From Azophilus sp965215035 (GTDB taxonomy: Bacteria; Pseudomonadota; Gammaproteobacteria; Pseudomonadales; Azotimanducaceae), in NCBI GenBank assembly GCA_965215035.1, contig OZ244040.1, positions 3,348,001 through 3,412,000 on the forward strand: a DNA stretch of 64,000 nt. The letters are read 5' to 3'. The notes beneath the pieces were generated by a model. That model did not search any database. It was given only the letters and a program-made list of their open reading frames with translations, and was not told the origin of the DNA. The position numbers and the translations under genes were made by a program. Positions 33,880 through 43,427 of this stretch are shown here, piece after piece (the first letter of the stretch is position 1; the number at the start of each line of letters is the position of its first letter).

Positions 33880-36800
33880 GTTTGCACGGCCAATTGGCCG
33901 TGCCCTCATTGAAGCACGGCCAATTGGCCGTGCCCTCATTGAAGCGTCAAAGGAATGCCCGAACGCCTGGTCGTCCTCGAATGGTTTGCACGGCCAATTG
34001 GCCGTGCCCTCATTGAAGCCGAACAGCTCAATACGATCGTTTGCACGGCCAATTGGGCCGTGCCCTCATTGAAGCTCGGGCCAGACTCTGACGCGTTTCC
34101 GAGCGATGGTTTGCACGGCCAATTGGCCGTGCCCTCATTGAAGCTGTAAGAACACAAACTGAACCATTACGTCGGTGTTTGCACGGCCAATTGGCCGTGC
34201 GCTCTTATACCGGCGATCACGCGTTTGCACGGCCAATTGGCCGTGCCCTCATTGAAGCGCACTATTATTTCCGCCGCCTCTTCGCTCGCGGGCGGTTTGC
34301 ACGGCCAATTGGCCGTGCCCTCATTGAAGCAATTCTCCCGACAAGCTCGCCGCACAGGAATTGGGCGTTTGCACGGCCAATTGGCCGTGCCCTCATTGAA
34401 GCGAGGAAATTGAGATCGGCTTCAAAATTCAGCCCGAGCGTTTGCACGGCCAATTGGCCGTGCCCTCATTGAAGCAAGTCAACGAGATGGTAAGAGCCGA
34501 TCCTGTTGAGCTGTTTGCACGGCCAATTGGCCGTGCCCTCATTGAAGCTTTTCAATGGCCGACTCCAGCGCCTCGATCTCGCGCGTTTGCACGGCCAATT
34601 GGCCGTGCCCTCATTGAAGCAGGCCGGCACCGCCGCGCACTGGATCGACTGCGCATACGTTTGCACGGCCAATTGGCCGTGCCCTCATTGAAGCTGGGCG
34701 ATGGGACGCGGGTAGTGGACGGCGGGCGCGGGTTTGCACGGCCAATTGGCCGTGCCCTCATTGAAGCGTCACTTTTCGTCGTGCCCCGAACCGATGCGCT
34801 CAGTTTGCACGGCCAATTGGCCGTGCCCTCATTGAAGCGTCGCAACGTTAGCCTCCGTCAGACCGGCCCGCTCGATGTTTGCACGGCCAATTGGCCGTGC
34901 CCTCATTGAAGCATTCCGCTGTGGCGTCTGGTCAGGAAAAGGCTATGGGGTTTGCACGGCCAATTGGCCGTGCCCTCATTGAAGCCCGCTCATCGATTCG
35001 ATGTCGAATCACGAGCTGGACAAGTTTGCACGGCCAATTGGCCGTGCCCTCATTGAAGCAGTCGTCTCAGCAGTCGCGGCTCGATTCCCCTGACGCGCGT
35101 TTGCACGGCCAATTGGCCGTGCCCTCATTGAAGCAGCCAATCGGCGATGATAGCGGCACCGGCACCGGCACCGTTTGCACGGCCAATTGGCCGTGCCCTC
35201 ATTGAAGCCACCAGGAGCGAGCCGTCTCCGCCAGCCCCATGAAGTTTGCACGGCCAATTGGCCGTGCCCTCATTGAAGCCTCATCGAGTCAATGAGAGGA
35301 AAGCCCAAATTCGAGACGTTTGCACGGCCAATTGGCCGTGCCCTCATTGAAGCGTGCTGACGCGCCGTTCCTACGGCGCCCGTGGCTGGGTTTGCACGGC
35401 CAATTGGCCGTGCCCTCATTGAAGCGGCGTCTGGACCGAGGCGGCCGAGACGTGGCTGACCGTTTGCACGGCCAATTGGCCGTGCCCTCATTGAAGCACG
35501 GCGACCGTCATCAACGCCAGTGATATGGATAGAGTTTGCACGGCCAATTGGCCGTGCCCTCATTGAAGCTGTTTCCGTTGCGTCCGGTGATGTTATCGAT
35601 GTTCGCGGTTTGCACGGCCAATTGGCCGTGCCCTCATTGAAGCGCGATACGCTGACCGTCAGCACTGAGACCAGCGGCGGTGTTTGCACGGCCAATTGGC
35701 CGTGCCCTCATTGAAGCCATTGGTGGTGCGCTGTGCGCAAGCATATGTGCGCGGTTTGCACGGCCAATTGGCCGTGCCCTCATTGAAGCAGAGTCATCGA
35801 GCCGGATCGAAGACGTCTATATCCTTGTTTGCACGGCCAATTGGCCGTGCCCTCATTGAAGCTTGACGATTTTCGGCGATAATTTGGGGATGGCCGCCGA
35901 CGTTTGCACGGCCAATTGGCCGTGCCCTCATTGAAGCCCGGGCGGTCGAAAAATCGACCCCCCCCCTGCCGGCGGTTTGCACGGCCAATTGGCCGTGCCC
36001 TCATTGAAGCGCCCGGCACGGTCGAGTCGGCGCCCGCCGGCCCCTTGTTTGCACGGCCAATTGGCCGTGCCCTCATTGAAGCAGCCCGAGCCGCTCGTCG
36101 TCATGACGACAAATGCCGGTTTGCACGGCCAATTGGCCGTGCCCTCATTGAAGCTTGGGCATCGGCCTGGTGATGGCGATATCCGTGGCGTTTGCACGGC
36201 CAATTGGCCGTGCCCTCATTGAAGCCCAAGCAGGAACTTGGCATGTATGAGGAGCTGTGGTCGGTTTGCACGGCCAATTGGCCGTGCCCTCATTGAAGCC
36301 CTCCTGTCGATCCGGATGTAGTTGTAGGCTGCGTCCGTTTGCACGGCCAATTGGCCGTGCCCTCATTGAAGCTCGAGGAGCCATTGATGGCGCTGGCTCT
36401 CGATCACGTTTGCACGGCCAATTGGCCGTGCCCTCATTGAAGCTATCCACGGCGCCGTGTCTGGTTACCTCTACCGCAAGGGTTTGCACGGCCAATTGGC
36501 CGTGCCCTCATTGAAGCCGTTCCTCATTGCCGGCCCCGGCTCGGGTTGGCGTTTGTTTGCACGGCCAATTGGCCGTGCCCTCATTGAAGCGACCCCGCGC
36601 TCGCGCTGCAGATGGCCACGCGGCTGCTGTTTGCACGGCCAATTGGCCGTGCCCTCATTGAAGCCCGCCGCCGTGGACGTGGCACACGACGTGGTCCAGG
36701 GTGTTTGCACGGCCAATTGGCCGTGCCCTCATTGAAGCAATTCGCACGGGCACGTAGGTGTCCGCATGCTGATCGTTTGCACGGCCAATTGGCCGTGCCC

Positions 36801-39800
36801 TCATTGAAGCGCACCGAACCCGCGTAGCTTCTATTCACCTCTTCGAGGTTTGCACGGCCAATTGGCCGTGCCCTCATTGAAGCGGCGGTGCGGTTGGTGG
36901 TGGTCTCGCTTCTGCTGGTCGTTTGCACGGCCAATTGGCCGTGCCCTCATTGAAGCACGAGATTCCCGACATATGCTAAAAAGGGAATTCCATGTTTGCA
37001 CGGCCAATTGGCCGTGCCCTCATTGAAGCTTTCAGCACCGAGCAGCCGGCCGCCGCGAGGGCGGCCGTTTGCACGGCCAATTGGCCGTGCCCTCATTGAA
37101 GCCTTAGTAGTTTCAACATGGCAGCTACGGCCTTGCGCGGTTTGCACGGCCAATTGGCCGTGCCCTCATTGAAGCTGGCTAGAAACGTTTACGCCTGAAA
37201 AAGCGTGAATTGGTTTGCACGGCCAATTGGCCGTGCCCTCATTGAAGCGGGTGTGTACGACGGAGAACACGCCAGCACAACACCGTTTGCACGGCCAATT
37301 GGCCGTGCCCTCATTGAAGCTGCTGATGTGGCGAACATGTAGAGAATCCCACATTGATGTTTGCACGGCCAATTGGCCGTGCCCTCATTGAAGCTTCGAA
37401 TTCGACGGTTAGGATTCGACGTCGACGTCGTTTGCACGGCCAATTGGCCGTGCCCTCATTGAAGCCGCGTGATGAGTGCCATCGGTCAGAACAACCGCGT
37501 GGGTTTGCACGGCCAATTGGCCGTGCCCTCATTGAAGCGTGACCCCCCATTCGTCGCCGAGGGTCAGGGTACACAGTTTGCACGGCCAATTGGCCGTGCC
37601 CTCATTGAAGCCTTGGCCCTAGCGACAAAGGGTTGAACCAGAAACCAAGTTTGCACGGCCAATTGGCCGTGCCCTCATTGAAGCTCGATGAGCCCTGGTG
37701 AACTCGCTTCCGCCGCTCGTCGTTTGCACGGCCAATTGGCCGTGCCCTCATTGAAGCGCAGGTTGTCATGCCGGTTGAAGATGTCGAGGTGCGTTTGCAC
37801 GGCCAATTGGCCGTGCCCTCATTGAAGCTCATGGTGGAAGAACCGAGTGTTTTCGTAGGGAAATCAGTTTGCACGGCCAATTGGCCGTGCCCTCATTGAA
37901 GCACGTACCATTTTGCAAGGTCTTTCGGAGTTAGCACGGGGTTTGCACGGCCAATTGGCCGTGCCCTCATTGAAGCCCAACACCGCGCCCGATATACCCG
38001 CAACACCTTCTGTTTGCACGGCCAATTGGCCGTGCCCTCATTGAAGCGCCAGCAGCGAGAAGTTCATGATGTCGTAGGGCAGCCGTTTGCACGGCCAATT
38101 GGCCGTGCCCTCATTGAAGCCGCTCCAGGCGGCCGTTCCGGGCCGTGTCGGCCAGCGGTTTGCACGGCCAATTGGCCGTGCCCTCATTGAAGCGCGCGCC
38201 GCCCCAAACCAAATTTTGGTTTGCGCGCCGTTTGCACGGCCAATTGGCCGTGCCCTCATTGAAGCACCTGTGGCGGTTTGCTACGACAGTGAAGGAGCAA
38301 GAGTTTGCACGGCCAATTGGCCGTGCCCTCATTGAAGCTCAGGCACGGCGGTTGGAAAGCCCACCCCCGCGCTGTTTGCACGGCCAATTGGCCGTGCCCT
38401 CATTGAAGCGTGTTTCCAGCCGTTTCTTCGGGCGGGGGCGGCGCGAGTTTGCACGGCCAATTGGCCGTGCCCTCATTGAAGCTGATGACGGGGGCGAAGG
38501 CCGGTAGGCCGAAGGGCGCGTTTGCACGGCCAATTGGCCGTGCCCTCATTGAAGCCGCTGGTCTCCTGGGCACTATTACTCAGGCCGCGGCCGTTTGCAC
38601 GGCCAATTGGCCGTGCCCTCATTGAAGCCCATTGATCGACAATATGAGCGATCACGAGCTCGATGTTTGCACGGCCAATTGGCCGTGCCCTCATTGAAGC
38701 ATACTACCGGCTCGCCCCAGTACAAGGCGCTGGCCGTTTGCACGGCCAATTGGCCGTGCCCTCATTGAAGCTTATGGAGTCGAAGTTGGGCGAGCCGGCT
38801 GACGCCGGCGTTTGCACGGCCAATTGGCCGTGCCCTCATTGAAGCAGGAGCGGTGCCCTCGAAGTAGTAGACGGTGCCCTCGTTTGCACGGCCAATTGGC
38901 CGTGCCCTCATTGAAGCCACTCGCCTTCCCCGCACGAGGCATTTTCCAGCCCAGTTTGCACGGCCAATTGGCCGTGCCCTCATTGAAGCCTTCCGATTTC
39001 TTCACTGGTGATGTGGTGTCTGACCGTTTGCACGGCCAATTGGCCGTGCCCTCATTGAAGCGGCCGAGACCAGCACATTAGCGAGATCAGGAGACGCCGT
39101 TTGCACGGCCAATTGGCCGTGCCCTCATTGAAGCAAACCATCACCCCCGTTCTCATCCCACCCAACCACCGTTTGCACGGCCAATTGGCCGTGCCCTCAT
39201 TGAAGCCGTACAACTCTGTTCCCGGCGAACCGCTAGGTTTTAGTTTGCACGGCCAATTGGCCGTGCCCTCATTGAAGCACAACGACATAGTTGTTCACAT
39301 CACGGGCATACAGGGCGTTTGCACGGCCAATTGGCCGTGCCCTCATTGAAGCTCATACATCCCAAGTTCATGTCGGGACAACCGATCCGGTTTGCACGGC
39401 CAATTGGCCGTGCCCTCATTGAAGCTGTGTTAAACCCGTCTTATAAGGCCCTTGCTGCTGAGTTTGCACGGCCAATTGGCCGTGCCCTCATTGAAGCAGC
39501 CAGTATTTGTGATCCTTCTTACGCGACTTGCCGCCGTTTGCACGGCCAATTGGCCGTGCCCTCATTGAAGCGTGGATTTCAAACACCCATCCTTCGGATT
39601 TGATGTACGTTTGCACGGCCAATTGGCCGTGCCCTCATTGAAGCCGGAACTATCCGAAGACGCTAAAACAGAGTCTCTGCGTTTGCACGGCCAATTGGCC
39701 GTGCCCTCATTGAAGCACGATAGTCGCCATCGGCTGAAGCTGACCATACTCAGTTTGCACGGCCAATTGGCCGTGCCCTCATTGAAGCCGCTCATGATTA

Positions 39801-41165
39801 GCTCCCTATGTAAAAGGGGCCCCCGTTTGCACGGCCAATTGGCCGTGCCCTCATTGAAGCAGCTTATAGGCCATCAGGCACCCGAGAAGAGAGAGCGTTT
39901 GCACGGCCAATTGGCCGTGCCCTCATTGAAGCCGCGTAAAGGGCGACGGGCGAGAATTGTATACGGTCGTTTGCACGGCCAATTGGCCGTGCCCTCATTG
40001 AAGCATCGCCCGCGCGCTCATCTCCATCGGTCCCAAATTTTGTTTGCACGGCCAATTGGCCGTGCCCTCATTGAAGCGGGTCAGATGGATGCGCCGGCCG
40101 TGCGCCCTCGGGTGTTTGCACGGCCAATTGGCCGTGCCCTCATTGAAGCATCGACAACGAAAACCGCCTTGGCATACTCGGCGGTGGTTTGCACGGCCAA
40201 TTGGCCGTGCCCTCATTGAAGCCCGAAGGTGGAGCCCATCGACTAATGATTTTCCTTAGGTTTGCACGGCCAATTGGCCGTGCCCTCATTGAAGCTTTGA
40301 ACGCGGATCCGTTTCTTTTCGCAGGGACCGTCGTTTGCACGGCCAATTGGCCGTGCCCTCATTGAAGCTACGAGTGCAGCACGACTTTTCCGATCGACGG
40401 GTCGCCGTTTGCACGGCCAATTGGCCGTGCCCTCATTGAAGCGCGTTCCATTCCCCTTCCCCGCACGACGCATTCTCCGTTTGCACGGCCAATTGGCCGT
40501 GCCCTCATTGAAGCAGCGCAGATACGGCTTCATGATAGTACCACTCTTCGTTTGCACGGCCAATTGGCCGTGCCCTCATTGAAGCCCGACTTGTGTAGAC
40601 CGGTGTGCAACCCCCCCTTGCCCGTTTGCACGGCCAATTGGCCGTGCCCTCATTGAAGCAGAAAAGAAGGTGATGAGCCACATGCTGCGAGGCGCGGTTT
40701 GCACGGCCAATTGGCCGTGCCCTCATTGAAGCTCGTCTGGCGGCGCACGGCCAGCACCCTGTGGATCGGAGTTTGCACGGCCAATTGGCCGTGCCCTCAT
40801 TGAAGCTCGTTCTCCGGCCCAATAGTCCACGGGCCGGAGGCGGTTTGCACGGCCAATTGGCCGTGCCCTCATTGAAGCGTCGACAGCCCTGCGCTTCGCG
40901 TCTTTATCATCTGCGTTTGCACGGCCAATTGGCCGTGCCCTCATTGAAGCATAAAAAGTGGAGCGGAAGTTGCTGGATGGCGTGACGTTTGCACGGCCAA
41001 TTGGCCGTGCCCTCATTGAAGCATTCATCCGCCGGCGCTCCCTGCCCCCGCCGGCGATGTTTGCACGGCCAATTGGCCGTGCCCTCATTGAAGCGGGTCC
41101 ACACGGCCACCGCAAATCCAAGCGGTTCGGTTTGCACGGCCAATTGGCCGTGCCCTCATTGAAGC
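33880..41165 (+). CRISPR. type I-G CRISPR array, about 102 repeat units
   Basis: The 36-bp repeat starts GTTTGCACGG, contains the perfect palindrome GCACGGCCAATTGGCCGTGC, and ends CCTCATTGAAGC. The crRNA 5' handle would be ATTGAAGC. From 34223 on, repeats are essentially invariant, with spacers of about 35-39 bp (mean period 72.7 bp over 94 intervals). The leader-proximal end is irregular: repeat 1 is followed directly by a 30-bp partial repeat (33916-33945), one spacer is 19 bp (34020-34038), the repeat at 34039 has an inserted G in its palindrome, and the repeat at 34177 has lost its 3' end. Several spacer pairs target homologous genes. Confidence 0.98.
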
Positions 41166-41348
41166 CTCCATGCCCCCGGTATGCGGGGGGGGGGGGGGGG
41201 GGGGGGGGGGGGGATGAGATTGGGTTACGCTTGGACGAGACGATGCCTGTGGGTACCAACGACCTCGACCCGAGCCTCGATCCACCGCCTCAATAAGCGG
41301 CGAAAGTCCAGAACGGCCTGGAACGGCCGGTTAGATTGTTGCGGCCGG
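41166..41348. other. array trailer with a 29-G homopolymer
   Basis: Directly after the last full repeat the DNA runs into an uninterrupted tract of 29 G (41185-41213), preceded by CCCCCGG. No gene is visible. At 41288-41298 the string CCTCAATAAGC resembles a repeat 3' end. The G tract could be a real slippery sequence or an assembly artefact. Confidence 0.6.
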
Positions 41349-41600
41349 AATTACCCGGCCAATCGGCCGAGGCCTCATTACAGCTTCTTCTCTTTACCCC
41401 CTTTTTTCTTTTTCTTTTCCTTTTTCTCTCTCTCGTTTAGCCAGGCCATTGCACGGGCAGCCAACCGGGATATCTTTCGATTTACAAACCCGTTTGCCCG
41501 GCCCATTGGCCAAGCCCTCAATGAAGCGTTGATGTGTCTCATATAGCCTCGGTCCTGCTCGCCTGTTTACCTGACCAATTGGCCAGACCCTCGTTGAAGC
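41349..41600 (+). repeat. three eroded CRISPR repeats beyond the array
   Basis: Degenerate copies of the repeat occur at 41349-41384 (27 of 36 bases match), 41492-41527 (31 of 36) and 41565-41600 (28 of 36). The distance between the last two is 73 bp, one normal unit. The first is 219 bp (three units of 73) after the last intact repeat. A 50-bp pyrimidine tract lies at about 41385-41434. They look like the oldest, decaying end of the array. Confidence 0.85.
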
Positions 41601-41797
41601 ATAGCCTGTCTTGTGAAGGAAGCGAAGTCGAACTTCGTCAGCAACTCCCACTAACGCCCCGATGCCCGATTTCGCGCCTCGATTTCACAGATTCGAGCCG
41701 GCCGTATCGCCTTGATCATTTGCCGTTACAAGAGCTCCTGAAGCAGAGTTCGCAGGCGGTCTCCGCTGAGCCTCGAGAAAGGCTTTCAGTTCCACGA
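41601..41797. other. spacer DNA between array remnants and ATPase gene
   Basis: No gene, repeat or terminator is evident in these 197 bp. They separate the decayed array from the convergently transcribed ATPase gene. Confidence 0.4.
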
Positions 41798-43099
41798 TTA
41801 CGGACTTACGCTCGGAGAAAACATGGGTGGTGACGCCGCCACTTCATGCCGACCCGTGAGCACGTAGTCGCGTAGGGACGGAATGGGGCAGCCCCAGGTG
41901 TCATCATCTTCAATGACCGCAAGCAGGCCGCTCGCAATCATGGCACCGATCAGCTTTTTGCGGGTGTCGGTCCCCTCCTCCCGAAGGTCCGCCATCATCT
42001 GATCGTCGATGCGACCGAGTGCATCCCTGGCGTCAATCCATGCGCATTCGCGTGACACGCCGGCATTGTCCCAACGCTCGAAAAGCTGCCGAATCAGGGG
42101 CAAGGCCGGGGTCAGCCTCGCCAAGCGCCGCTGATAATAGTCAACGCGAAGGCGAGTGACGTCCTTGGCAATACGCACCGCATCAAGATCGCACGGCCGC
42201 ACACTATCGTTGCGCAGAATCTCCTTGCCAAGGGCGGTCATGGCGCTGCGCAGGTGGTGCGGGAACCCCCCGCACTCACGCGCAACCCATTCAGTGAACT
42301 TCCACTGCTGTCCTCGAACTTCACAGTGATCAAGAATCCCCCGGACGTACTGAATTGACTCATCGCGGCTCAGGGGCCGCATATGCTTCAGCCGATCCCC
42401 CGCCAATCGGCGCGAGACGGACGGCTCGATGACGTCCGGGGTCTGCGAGTGGCCCGCCAACAGGACGAACGCCGGAACATCCGCTTCCCGGGCACCCCGG
42501 TGTAGATGGGCCAAAACTTCATTCCTTCGTTCTCCGGACGTGGGTTTGAGGCGCTGCGCCTCGTCGACGCAGATGCACAGGACGCCGCCATCCGGCCTTC
42601 CGGCCAGAAGCCCCTCAAGCTCCTTCCAAGGAAACAGCGATGGTTTTTTGACGTTCCCAACGCCAATTCCCGCGCCGGAGAGCGAAAAGGAGCCGCCACG
42701 CTCAGAGAGATTCCCCAACATGCGCCGGAGGCGCCTCCCGGCTCCGCCACGCCAAGGTTTGGGCAAGGCATCGGCGATGCGGGCGAGCAGGATCTGCGGG
42801 TCGTGAAGTTCCGAGGGATCAACATCCACAGCCAGGGTGGGCGGCCCGCCCCAACCCCTAGATAGGCCCCGCCCGCGGAGCTCTTCCAAGAAGGCGGTTT
42901 TGCCGATGCCTGGCGGCCCGGCGAGGCAGACGGTTTGGCCCGCCGGCTGGCCGTCCGCGCAGGACCGCGCCGCATTGGCGACAAGATGGAAGAGATCCCC
43001 GCGCCCGACGAACACCGGCTCTACACCGCGGTCCGAATGGCTGACGTAGTTCCCGATCTTCTCCTTCAGGGCTTCATCCAAGGGCACGGACACCCCCAT
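41798..43099 (-). CDS. AAA ATPase, paralogue of the one at 12588-14129
   Basis: This 433-residue ATPase has VFVGRGD at 29-35, Walker A GPPGIGKT (61-68), Walker B VDEAQ (178-182), and LLAGHSQTPDVIEPSVSRRL as sensor region. The helical C-terminal domain has DYYQRRLARL and ends with GCPIPSLRDYV. These landmarks match the ATPase at 12588-14129, but this copy lacks the ankyrin-like tail. I chose the ATG at 43099. Just upstream is an AT-rich 11-bp inverted repeat that may be an operator. It marks the right side of the CRISPR island. Function unknown. Confidence 0.8.
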   Translation of the reverse strand: MGVSVPLDEALKEKIGNYVSHSDRGVEPVFVGRGDLFHLVANAARSCADGQPAGQTVCLAGPPGIGKTAFLEELRGRGLSRGWGGPPTLAVDVDPSELHDPQILLARIADALPKPWRGGAGRRLRRMLGNLSERGGSFSLSGAGIGVGNVKKPSLFPWKELEGLLAGRPDGGVLCICVDEAQRLKPTSGERRNEVLAHLHRGAREADVPAFVLLAGHSQTPDVIEPSVSRRLAGDRLKHMRPLSRDESIQYVRGILDHCEVRGQQWKFTEWVARECGGFPHHLRSAMTALGKEILRNDSVRPCDLDAVRIAKDVTRLRVDYYQRRLARLTPALPLIRQLFERWDNAGVSRECAWIDARDALGRIDDQMMADLREEGTDTRKKLIGAMIASGLLAVIEDDDTWGCPIPSLRDYVLTGRHEVAASPPMFSPSVSP

Positions 43100-43102
43100 G
43101 CA

Positions 43103-43145
43103 AACAAAATTGCAACTTTCATCATAGCAATATAGCAATTTTGTT
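43103..43145 (-). promoter_or_regulatory. inverted repeat upstream of the ATPase start
   Basis: AACAAAATTGC (43103-43113) and its exact complement GCAATTTTGTT (43135-43145) flank a short AT-rich stretch containing a further GCAAT. It begins 4 bp upstream of the ATG and includes TATGAT, a possible -10 on the minus strand. The base composition is strikingly AT-rich for this window. Confidence 0.5.
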
Positions 43146-43427
43146 GAAGCCGTCCATCCGCCGCGTCGGCTTGGTGTTGCCATAGCCTGCCGCCGCTATC
43201 TTTCCGAATACCCTTGAGATGGAGCCCGACCCTAGAATTGCAAAGGCATCTCGGTATGGGGGCGACGCGAGGCGGACGCTTTGGCAAGTCGAAGCGTTCG
43301 ACTACAAGACGTATGCAGAATCGCCTTCGGGCTATGCGTCTATCACACCCAGTTCTTTTCCATGTGCAGCATCCCGGCCAAACAAACTGGCCTTCAACCA
43401 CGGCTAGCACTATGGTGCATCGCCTGC

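Noticed and set aside
33955..41165. Dozens of open frames with repeated peptides such as HGQLAVPSLK, ARPIGRALIEA and NEGTANWPCK
   Set aside because: They are translations of the 36-bp CRISPR repeat in different frames, kept open by spacers without stops. They are not genes.
41202..41222. G tract as a programmed phase-variable element of a gene
   Set aside because: No coding frame is supported on either strand around it, so there is no gene to phase-vary.
41420..41470. GTTTAGCCAGGCCATTGCACGG as a further fossil CRISPR repeat
   Set aside because: Start and some core letters fit, but it is out of register with the 73-bp spacing and has too many mismatches to claim.
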